From assembly GCA_050692055.1 (NCBI GenBank), contig JBOGTC010000040.1:1-5868 (forward strand): DNA of 5,868 bases, read 5' to 3'. Each line of letters begins with the position of its first letter. Position 1 is the first letter of the stretch. The position numbers were made by a program, and so were the translations under genes. The notes under the pieces were generated by a model. The model had not been told where the DNA came from, searched no databases, and was given only the letters and a program-made list of their open reading frames with translations. Shown here piece after piece: positions 1 to 5,868 of the stretch. Source of the stretch: JBOGTC01 sp050692055 (GTDB lineage Bacteria > Chloroflexota > Limnocylindria > QHBO01).

Positions 1-1
1 C

Positions 2-673
2 GAGGGCGAGACCGATGAGGAGGGGGTCATCGAGATCCGCGAGCGCCAGAAACGCAACATCCTGGCCACGCTGCTCCTGAGCCAGGGCGTGCCGATGCTG
101 CTCGGCGGTGACGAGATCGGCCGCACCCAACGCGGCAACAACAACGGCTACGCCCAGGACAACGAGATCAGCTGGTTCAGCTGGAGCCTCGCCCAGCGCG
201 ACCGGCGCCTGCTGGCATTCACCCGCTCGCTCATCCGGCTGCTCAAGGGCCATCCGGTCCTGCGCCGCCGTCGCTTCTTCCAGGGCCGCCAGATCCGCGG
301 CTCGCGCGTCAAGGACCTGACCTGGCTCCGGGCCGACGGCGGCGAGATGACCGATTCCCAGTGGCGGGGCGCGGGTGCTTCCACCGTCGGCCTGCAGCTC
401 GCCGGCGACGCGATCGACGAGCGGGGGCCGCGCGGCGAGCGGGTCGTTGACGACACGCTGCTCGTCATCCTCAACGCGGACGACCGGCCGGTGGCCTTCA
501 CGTTGCCCGACCACGAGGTGGCGAAGCGCTGGGAGGTCGTGTTCGACACCGTCCATCCCTCGTTCGTCGGCGCGCATGGCGAGTTCGACGGCGGGGCGGT
601 ATATCGCGTAGCGGAGCGTTCGGTGGTGCTCCTGCGGCGCCTGCCGCGCGTTCGGCGCACCAGCTCAGGGTGA
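2..673 (+). CDS. glgX: Glycogen debranching enzyme GlgX (isoamylase-type, GH13), C-terminal part
   Basis: This is the C-terminal 223 residues of a GlgX-type debranching enzyme, which hydrolyses alpha-1,6 branch points of glycogen or limit dextrin and releases linear malto-oligosaccharides in the cytoplasm. The reading frame is open from base 2; base 1 is the last base of a preceding codon, so the gene begins upstream. Visible family signatures, numbered within the fragment, are RERQKRNILATLLLSQGVPMLLGGDE (13-38) and GRTQRGNNNGYAQDNEISW (40-58). They are followed by the C-terminal beta domain with GGEMTDSQW (113-121), LAGDAIDERG (133-142) and VVDDTLLVILNADDRPVAFTLP (148-169), all typical of GlgX. 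The catalytic Asp/Glu/Asp residues and the N-terminal CBM48 lie outside the window, so activity cannot be judged. The stop TGA at 671-673 overlaps the treY start. Family assignment is very secure; the exact branch-length specificity is not visible. Confidence 0.95.
   Translation, partial: EGETDEEGVIEIRERQKRNILATLLLSQGVPMLLGGDEIGRTQRGNNNGYAQDNEISWFSWSLAQRDRRLLAFTRSLIRLLKGHPVLRRRRFFQGRQIRGSRVKDLTWLRADGGEMTDSQWRGAGASTVGLQLAGDAIDERGPRGERVVDDTLLVILNADDRPVAFTLPDHEVAKRWEVVFDTVHPSFVGAHGEFDGGAVYRVAERSVVLLRRLPRVRRTSSG
670..673 (+). promoter_or_regulatory. GTGA start/stop overlap, glgX to treY
   Basis: The GTG start of treY (670-672) overlaps the TGA stop of glgX (671-673), leaving no intergenic base. 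The only purine-rich stretch upstream is AGG at 667-669, directly against the start and too close for a normal Shine-Dalgarno site. Translation is therefore probably coupled by termination and re-initiation (inference). This start is preferred because the conserved TreY N-terminus (ATYRVQLHAGFGF) begins at residue 11, and the next in-frame ATG is at residue 87, inside the catalytic barrel. Confidence 0.75.
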
Positions 674-3333
674 GGGCGCGCCAGGGCCCCGCGCCTCGCG
701 CGACCTACCGCGTCCAGCTCCACGCGGGGTTCGGGTTCGGTGCCGCGATCGAGATCGTCCCGTACCTTGCCGAGCTGGGCTTCAGCCATCTCTACTGCTC
801 GCCGATCCTGCAGGCGGTGCCCGGCTCGACGCACGGCTACGACGTCGTCGATCACGGCCGCCTCAACGCCGAGCTCGGCAGTGACGACGGCTTCGCGCGC
901 CTGACCGATGCGCTGCGCGCGCACGGCATGGGGCTCGTGCTGGACATCGTTCCGAACCACATGGCGATCGCGGAGGCCAACCGCTGGTGGTGGGACGTCC
1001 TGGAGCATGGGCCGGCCAGCCGTCATGCCGCCGCATTCGACGTGGACTGGGAGCCGCCCGAGAGCCGGCTGCGCAACGTCATCCTGCTGCCCGTCCTGCC
1101 CGACCACTACGGGCGCGTCCTGGAGGCCGGCGAGATCCGCCTGGTTCGTGACGGAGGACGCCTGCTCGTTTGCCACGCCGATCGGCGCTTTCCCACCGAT
1201 CCGGTCACCCTGGCGCCCCTGGTTGGCGGTGCTGCCGCCCGCTGCGACTCTGAGGAGCTGGCCTTCATCGGCGAGGCGCTGGCCGCGCTGCCGGCATCGA
1301 CCACCTCGGATGCGGGCGAGCTGGCGCGGCGTCAGCGCGACGCGGACGTGCTCGAGGTGCGGCTCTCCGAGCTCGCCGCGGACCCCGCCGTGGCGCAGGC
1401 GCTCGACGCGGCGGTTGCATCGGTCAATGCAGATCCGGATGCGCTGGATGCGCTCCTCGAGGCTCAGCAGTACCGCCTCGCGTACTGGCGCGCATCGTCG
1501 CGCGACCTGGGATATCGGCGCTTCTTCGACATCAACGAGCTCATCGGCCTCCGCATGGAGGACGAATCGGTCTTTCGCGACACGCACGCGCTCGTGCTCT
1601 CCTGGATCGCCGATGGCCGGGTGGACGGGCTGCGGATCGACCATCCCGACGGCCTGCGGGATCCCGCCGCGTACTTCGCCCGCCTGCGCGCCTCGGCCCC
1701 CGACGCGTGGATCGTGGCCGAGAAGATCCTCGCGGACGACGAGCTCCTGCCTCGTGACTGGCCGGTCGACGGGACGACCGGCTACCGGTTCTGCAACGTG
1801 GCCACCGGGCTGCTCGTCGACCCCGCCGGGCAGGCGTCTCTGACAGACCTCTATGCGCGCTTCGCCGGCGAGCCGGTTGACTGGCGCGCGGTCGAGCTCG
1901 AGGCGCGCCGCGAAGTCCTGTCCGAGGTGCTGGGCAGCGACGTCAACCGCCTGACCGATCTGTTCCTCGCCGTCTGCGAGGCGAACCGCCGGTACCGCGA
2001 CTTCACCCGGCACGAGCTCCAGCACGCCCTGCGCGAGGTGGCCGCCTCGCTGCCCGTCTACCGCACCTACGTCCGAGCCGGCGCCGGCCATGTGACCGAT
2101 GCCGACCGGCGCCTGGTGGACGGCGCCGTGGCCGCCGCCGCCGATCGGCGCCCGGACCTCGACCCGGAGCTCTTCGTGCTCCTCGGCCGCATCCTCCGGC
2201 TGGAGGTGACGGGGCGGCTCGAGGGCGAGCTGGCGATGCGCTTCCAGCAGCTCACCCCGGCGGCGATGGCCAAGGGCGTCGAGGACACCGCGTTCTATCG
2301 CTACCTGCGCTTCACGCCACTCAACGAGGTCGGCGGCGATCCGGGGCGCTTCGGCGTCGAGCCAGATGCATTCCACGAGGCGATGGCCGGCCTCGCCGAG
2401 CAGTGGCCGAGCGGCATGCTGACGACCTCCACGCACGACACGAAGCGCAGCGAGGACGTGCGCGCCCGCCTGGCGCTCCTGGCCGAGATCCCCGGCGAGT
2501 GGGCAGCCGCGGTGCAGCGACTGGCTGCGCTGGGCAGGGCGCATCGGTCCGGACCGGCGCTGCCCTCGGCGGCCGACGAGTACCTGCTGCTCCAGACCCT
2601 GGTGGGCGCGTGGCCAATCTCCGCCGACCGCATGGTCGAATACCTCGGCAAGGCGAGCCACGAGGCGAAGCTGCGGACCTCGTGGACCGCTCCCAACGAG
2701 GAGTACGACGAGGCGCTGGAGCAGCTCGTTCGCGGCTGCCTGGGCGATCCGGCGTTCGTGGCCGAGGTGGAGTCCTTCACCGCACCCCTCGTCGAACCGG
2801 GTCGCCATGCCGCGCTGGCCCAGCTGCTCCTCAAGCTCACAGCGCCCGGTGTGCCGGACGTCTACCAGGGGACCGAGCTGTGGGACCTCTCGCTCGTCGA
2901 CCCGGACAACCGCCGACCAGTCGACTTCGCGCTGCGCCACGAGCTCCTCGTCCGCGGCCGCGACGCCGATGCCGAGGCAGCCTGGGCCGGCGTCGACGAA
3001 GGCCTGCCGAAGCTGTGGCTCCTGCAGCGGGCCCTCGAGCTGCGGACACGCCGCCCGGAGCTCTTCGGTCCGGAGGCGGGTTACGTGCCGGTCAGCCTTC
3101 ACGGCTCGCGGGCGGGTGCGGCGGTGGCCTTCTGCCGCGGGGATTCGCTGGTGACCCTGGTCCCCGTGCGGCCGCTGCGCATCGCGCGAGACGGATGGGC
3201 GGACACGCATCTGAGGCTGCCGGATGGCACCTGGCGCGACGTCCTTGCCGAGGACGAGCGGGAGGGCGAGGTGCTGCTGGCCGACCTCCTCGCGGGCTTC
3301 CCCGTCGCGCTGCTCGAGCGCGTCGTTCAATGA
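670..3333 (+). CDS. treY: Malto-oligosyltrehalose synthase TreY (GH13 family)
   Basis: TreY is an intramolecular transglycosylase. It rearranges the reducing-end alpha-1,4 bond of a malto-oligosaccharide into an alpha,alpha-1,1 bond, giving maltooligosyl-trehalose. The 887-residue protein is complete and cytoplasmic, with no signal peptide. It opens with YRVQLHAGFGF (13-23) and SHLYCSPILQAVPGSTHGYDVVD (39-61). GH13 region I is LDIVPNH (91-97). Region II is GRVDGLRIDHPDGL (316-329), with the presumed nucleophile D324. Region III is WIVAEKIL (347-354), with acid/base E351. Region IV is TSTHDTKRSEDVR (586-598), with D590. Other TreY hallmarks are GVEDTAFYRY (536-545), KASHEAKLRTSWTAPNEEYDEAL (661-683) and PGVPDVYQGTELWDLSLVDPDNRRPVDF (726-753). 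A helical, charged insert at about residues 195-275 makes it longer than the roughly 730-780 aa I recall for Sulfolobus and Arthrobacter TreY, and like the longer forms. The gene overlaps glgX and treZ by 4 nt each. All catalytic residues are present, so it is expected to be active. Confidence 0.97.
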   Translation: MRARQGPAPRATYRVQLHAGFGFGAAIEIVPYLAELGFSHLYCSPILQAVPGSTHGYDVVDHGRLNAELGSDDGFARLTDALRAHGMGLVLDIVPNHMAIAEANRWWWDVLEHGPASRHAAAFDVDWEPPESRLRNVILLPVLPDHYGRVLEAGEIRLVRDGGRLLVCHADRRFPTDPVTLAPLVGGAAARCDSEELAFIGEALAALPASTTSDAGELARRQRDADVLEVRLSELAADPAVAQALDAAVASVNADPDALDALLEAQQYRLAYWRASSRDLGYRRFFDINELIGLRMEDESVFRDTHALVLSWIADGRVDGLRIDHPDGLRDPAAYFARLRASAPDAWIVAEKILADDELLPRDWPVDGTTGYRFCNVATGLLVDPAGQASLTDLYARFAGEPVDWRAVELEARREVLSEVLGSDVNRLTDLFLAVCEANRRYRDFTRHELQHALREVAASLPVYRTYVRAGAGHVTDADRRLVDGAVAAAADRRPDLDPELFVLLGRILRLEVTGRLEGELAMRFQQLTPAAMAKGVEDTAFYRYLRFTPLNEVGGDPGRFGVEPDAFHEAMAGLAEQWPSGMLTTSTHDTKRSEDVRARLALLAEIPGEWAAAVQRLAALGRAHRSGPALPSAADEYLLLQTLVGAWPISADRMVEYLGKASHEAKLRTSWTAPNEEYDEALEQLVRGCLGDPAFVAEVESFTAPLVEPGRHAALAQLLLKLTAPGVPDVYQGTELWDLSLVDPDNRRPVDFALRHELLVRGRDADAEAAWAGVDEGLPKLWLLQRALELRTRRPELFGPEAGYVPVSLHGSRAGAAVAFCRGDSLVTLVPVRPLRIARDGWADTHLRLPDGTWRDVLAEDEREGEVLLADLLAGFPVALLERVVQ
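3330..3333 (+). promoter_or_regulatory. ATGA start/stop overlap, treY to treZ
   Basis: The ATG of treZ (3330-3332) overlaps the TGA of treY (3331-3333). Upstream there is only a weak GAG at 3316-3318, about 11 nt before the start, so re-initiation after treY is likely (inference). The treZ frame stays open far upstream through treY, but this ATG is chosen because the conserved TreZ N-terminal beta-domain (AVWAPNADRVELVL) begins at residue 7. The upstream translation is arginine- and glycine-rich out-of-frame treY sequence. Confidence 0.8.
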
Positions 3334-5060
3334 GCGACGCGCGCCCTGCCGTCTGGGCACCGAACGCCGACCGCGTGGAGCTCGTGCTCGGCGCGGAGCG
3401 CCGGCCGATGCACCGCGGCGAGGGCGGCTGGTGGCGCGCATCGGCTCCGCTCCCGGCCGGGACCGATTACGCGTTCGCGCTCGATCGCGGCGAGCCACTG
3501 CCGGACCCGCGCTCGCCGTGGCAGCCCAACGGCGTGCATGGCGCGTCACGGATCGTTGATCACGCTGCGTTCACGTGGGCCGACGACGGCTGGCGCTCCC
3601 CTCCGCTCCGCCAGGGCGTCATCTACGAGCTGCACATCGGCACGTTCACGCCTGCCGGGACCTTCGACGCCGCCATCGAGCGCCTGGATCATCTCGTCAC
3701 GCTGGGAGTCACGCACCTGGAGCTGATGCCGGTCGCGGAGTTCAGCGGCGACCGCGGCTGGGGCTATGACGGGGTGGACCTGTTCGCGCCACATCATGCC
3801 TACGGCGGTCCCGACGGCCTGAAGCGCCTGGTGAATGCGGCACATAGGTCAGGGCTGGCGGTGCTGCTGGACGTCGTCTACAACCACCTGGGTCCCGAGG
3901 GCAACCACCTCGCCCGCTTCGGTCCGTATTTCACCGACCGATACGCGACGCCGTGGGGTGATGCCGTGAACTTCGGCGAGCGCGGCAGCCGCGAGGTGCG
4001 GCGCTTCGTGATCGACAACGCCCTCATGTGGCTGCGGGACTATCACCTCGACGGCCTTCGCCTCGACGCGGTCCACGAGATGTACGACGTCTCGGCCATG
4101 CACATCCTGGAGGAGCTGTCCGCCGCCGCGCGCGGGCTCGAGGCCGAGGTGCATCGTCCGCTGATGCTGACCGCCGAGAGCGACCTCAACGACCCGCGCT
4201 TCGTCCGCTCGCCGGAGGTGGGCGGCTACGGCCTGGACGCGGTGTGGGCCGATGACGTACACCACGCGCTGCACGTGGTCCTCACCGGCGAGGCCGGCGG
4301 CTACTACGCCGACTTCGGTGGGCTGAGCACCCTGTGCCATGCCCTGCGCGAGCCGTACGTGTATGCCGGTGACTACTCCCCGCACCGCGACCGCATCCAT
4401 GGCCGAATGCCGCACGGCGTGCCCGGCGACCGGTTCGTTGCCTGTCTCCAGAACCACGATCAGATCGGCAATCGTGCGCAGGGGGAGCGCATCTCCCACC
4501 TCGTCAGGCGAAGCCGCTCGCGTGTCGGCGCCGCCCTCCTGCTCACGAGCCCGTACGTGCCGCTCCTCTTCGCGGGCCGCGAGTGGGACGCCTCCGCGCC
4601 ATTCGGGTACTTCACCAGCCACGAATCGGCGGAGCTGGCGGAGGCAGTGCGCCAGGGTCGGCGCAACGAGTTCGCCGCGTTCGGCTGGGACCCCGATCAG
4701 ATTCCCGACCCGCAGGATCCCGAGACCTTCACCGCCTCGCGGCTTGACTGGTCGGAGCTGGAACGAGAGCCGCATGCGACGATGCTGGCCTGGTATCGCG
4801 CTCTGCTGCGGCTGCGCCGCGAAGAGCCTGCCCTCCAGGACGGCCGCCGCGATCTCGTGCGTGCCACCGCCGACGAGGACGCCGGCTGGATCCGTGTCGA
4901 GCGCGGGCCGATCAGCCTGCTCGCCAATCTCGGGCCCGACGCACTCGTATTGCCAGCGTCCGGCCACCTCGTGCTCGGATCTGAGCCGGCGGTGCAGCTC
5001 GGAGCCGACGGCCTGCACCTGCCGCCCGACAGCGCGGCGATCCTGCGCGCGGACCGATGA
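3330..5060 (+). CDS. treZ: Malto-oligosyltrehalose trehalohydrolase TreZ (GH13 family)
   Basis: TreZ hydrolyses the alpha-1,4 bond next to the trehalose end of maltooligosyl-trehalose, freeing trehalose and a shortened glucan; it is the direct partner of TreY. The protein is 576 residues, a normal length for the family. Residues 1-85 form the N-terminal E-set/CBM48-like beta domain, ending in the characteristic PDPRSPWQPNGVHGASRIVDH (58-78). The (beta/alpha)8 domain follows: VIYELHIGTFTPAGTFDAAI (97-116), RGWGYDGVDLFAPHHAYGGPDGLKRLV (142-168), region I DVVYNHLGPEGN (181-192), region II DGLRLDAVH (241-249) with nucleophile D246, region III LTAESDLNDPR (280-290) with acid/base E283, and region IV QNHDQIGNRAQGER (374-387) with D377. 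PDPQDPETF (459-467) and a C-terminal beta domain (about 490-576) complete it. One oddity is FAGREWDAS (414-422), where G-E-E-[WY] is usual. Codons 173-174 are AGG-TCA, rare in this gene. All catalytic residues are intact. Confidence 0.97.
   Translation: MSDARPAVWAPNADRVELVLGAERRPMHRGEGGWWRASAPLPAGTDYAFALDRGEPLPDPRSPWQPNGVHGASRIVDHAAFTWADDGWRSPPLRQGVIYELHIGTFTPAGTFDAAIERLDHLVTLGVTHLELMPVAEFSGDRGWGYDGVDLFAPHHAYGGPDGLKRLVNAAHRSGLAVLLDVVYNHLGPEGNHLARFGPYFTDRYATPWGDAVNFGERGSREVRRFVIDNALMWLRDYHLDGLRLDAVHEMYDVSAMHILEELSAAARGLEAEVHRPLMLTAESDLNDPRFVRSPEVGGYGLDAVWADDVHHALHVVLTGEAGGYYADFGGLSTLCHALREPYVYAGDYSPHRDRIHGRMPHGVPGDRFVACLQNHDQIGNRAQGERISHLVRRSRSRVGAALLLTSPYVPLLFAGREWDASAPFGYFTSHESAELAEAVRQGRRNEFAAFGWDPDQIPDPQDPETFTASRLDWSELEREPHATMLAWYRALLRLRREEPALQDGRRDLVRATADEDAGWIRVERGPISLLANLGPDALVLPASGHLVLGSEPAVQLGADGLHLPPDSAAILRADR
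5057..5060 (+). promoter_or_regulatory. ATGA start/stop overlap, treZ to malQ
   Basis: The ATG of malQ (5057-5059) overlaps the TGA of treZ (5058-5060). The nearest purine run is GGA at 5051-5053, only three bases before the start, so there is no convincing Shine-Dalgarno site and coupled translation is inferred. No other ATG occurs in the malQ frame near here; the next is codon 35, after residues that form a plausible N-terminal helix. Confidence 0.7.
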
Positions 5061-5868
5061 GCGAGGCAGCCGCCTGGGGCATCGCCGGCAGCTACACCGA
5101 TGCGCACGACGAGCGTCAGCGCGTGTCGCGCGCAGTGCAGCGCGAGCTGCTGGCGGCCATGGAGATCGAGCCCGGGACTCCGCCGCCGAGGCCAGACATC
5201 GTGCGAGTCGCGCGGCCGGGTGATGCGCTGCCGGTGCCCGGCGAGCTGCTGCTGGAGGACGGCACCAGCCTCGTATCCGCGGATCGGCTGCCTCGAGACG
5301 TGGCGTTCGGCTACCACCGCCTGCGGCGCGAGGCCGGCGAGACACTGCTGCTCGTCGCGCCGCCTCGCGCGCACCTGCCGCGCGACATGCGCGCCTGGGG
5401 CTGGGCCGTCCAGCTCCATGCGGCGCGCTCGCGACGAAGCTGGGGCATCGGTGACCTCGCCGACCTCGCGCTGCTCGCCCGCGCGACGGCGAGCCAGGGC
5501 GGTGGATTCCTGGCCGTGAGCCCGATCTGGGCGCCGAACCCGGGCCCGGAGCCGGAGCCCAGCCCGTACTACCCGAGCACGCGTCGATTCCGGTCTCCGC
5601 TGTACCTCCGGATGGAGGATCTGCCCCCCGCGGTCGACCTGGGCAGCCTCGGCGGCCTCGCCTCCAGGGGCCGGGCGCTCAACGCCGACGCACGGATCGA
5701 CCGGGCCCGTATCCTGGAGCTGAAGCTTCGGGCGCTGCAGGCCGCCTGGTCCGCTGCCGCGTCCGCCGGGGCGCCCACCGATGCCCGCTGCGCCGCCTAT
5801 CGGTCCGAGCAGGGGGAGGCACTGCAGCAGTGGGCCGCGTTCGTGGCCCTCAGCGAGCGCTTCGGTCC
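5057..5868 (+). CDS. malQ: 4-alpha-glucanotransferase MalQ (GH77, amylomaltase), N-terminal part
   Basis: MalQ transfers alpha-1,4-glucan segments between malto-oligosaccharides, turning short chains into longer ones plus glucose. Only the first 270 codons are in the window; the gene continues past the right edge. Residues 1-108 are a poorly conserved N-terminal extension like that of long-form (E. coli or mycobacterial) MalQ. The GH77 barrel starts at WGWAVQLHAARSRRSWGIGDLADLALL (114-140), followed by GGGFLAVSPIWAP (148-160) and EPSPYYPSTRRFRSPLYLRMEDLP (167-190), which match the family's SPYxPSSRRxxNPLYI segment. The usual N-P-[IL]-H-A is S-P-I-W-A here (S155, W158), followed by a proline-rich stretch NPGPEPEPSP. 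The catalytic Asp/Glu/Asp lie beyond the window, so activity cannot be assessed. Placed after treZ, its likely job is to rebuild chains too short for TreY. Family assignment is strong; precise substrate preference is unknown. Confidence 0.92.
   Translation, partial: MSEAAAWGIAGSYTDAHDERQRVSRAVQRELLAAMEIEPGTPPPRPDIVRVARPGDALPVPGELLLEDGTSLVSADRLPRDVAFGYHRLRREAGETLLLVAPPRAHLPRDMRAWGWAVQLHAARSRRSWGIGDLADLALLARATASQGGGFLAVSPIWAPNPGPEPEPSPYYPSTRRFRSPLYLRMEDLPPAVDLGSLGGLASRGRALNADARIDRARILELKLRALQAAWSAAASAGAPTDARCAAYRSEQGEALQQWAAFVALSERFG

Noticed and set aside
2403..3329. Upstream in-frame extension of treZ, which would make an 885-residue protein.
   Set aside because: The extension lies entirely inside treY in another frame and is low-complexity Arg/Gly/Ala sequence. 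TreZ homology starts a few residues after the ATG at 3330, and 576 aa is the normal family length.
148..3549. Very long minus-strand open frame (about 1133 codons) opposite glgX, treY and early treZ.
   Set aside because: It is in exact codon register with treY, so its stops would be TTA, CTA or TCA codons in treY, which this high-GC gene does not use. Its translation is Arg/Ala/Gly/Gln-rich with no recognisable domain, whereas the plus strand encodes conserved enzymes.
3849..5345. Minus-strand open frame (about 498 codons) opposite treZ and the start of malQ.
   Set aside because: It is in codon register with treZ and stays open for the same codon-bias reason. It ends exactly where treZ has a TCA serine codon. 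No family signature is seen.
5569..5778. Small minus-strand open frame opposite malQ.
   Set aside because: It is a short Arg/Ser/Ala-rich shadow of malQ with no start signal or recognisable domain.
1..5868. Search for promoters, terminators, RNA genes, CRISPR arrays, insertion sequences, direct repeats or a novel system.
   Set aside because: Every base from 2 onward is inside one of four well-conserved genes, and the genes overlap one another. No hairpin followed by a T-run, no repeat array, and no abrupt composition change was noticed by eye.

Overview
The window is a very GC-rich (about 70% by eye), fully coding piece of a bacterial chromosome. It carries four consecutive plus-strand genes for turning glycogen or other alpha-1,4-glucan into trehalose. 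Rare A/T-ending codons are almost absent: treY has no in-frame TTA, CTA or TCA codon at all. This base composition fits a high-GC phylum such as Chloroflexota or Actinomycetota. The long form of TreY, with a roughly 80-residue helical insert, argues mildly against the shorter actinobacterial type and would suit a Chloroflexota-like, Deinococcus-like or proteobacterial relative. The taxonomic call is inference only.

Layout: (1) 2-673, the C-terminal 223 residues of the glycogen debranching enzyme GlgX, whose catalytic centre lies upstream of the window; (2) 670-3333, complete treY, malto-oligosyltrehalose synthase, 887 aa; (3) 3330-5060, complete treZ, malto-oligosyltrehalose trehalohydrolase, 576 aa; (4) 5057-5868, the first 270 residues of malQ, 4-alpha-glucanotransferase, which runs off the right edge. 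Each stop overlaps the next start by four bases (GTGA, ATGA, ATGA). There is no intergenic DNA, and no promoter, terminator, RNA gene, mobile element or repeat array can be supported.

How the genes work together: GlgX cuts alpha-1,6 branches and releases linear malto-oligosaccharides. TreY converts the reducing-end alpha-1,4 bond of these chains to an alpha,alpha-1,1 bond. TreZ then releases trehalose and leaves a chain two glucoses shorter, which re-enters the cycle. MalQ can disproportionate the short leftover chains (maltose, maltotriose) into longer ones that TreY can use again. The set is therefore a closed glycogen-to-trehalose unit, expected to act in the cytoplasm for osmotic, desiccation or carbon-storage purposes.

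I found no evidence for a previously undescribed system. The points worth a second look are modest: departures from the usual family motif near the MalQ active site (S-P-I-W in place of N-P-[IL]-H) and in TreZ (G-R-E-W in place of G-E-E-W), the tight four-gene coupling with weak ribosome binding sites, and the long-form TreY.
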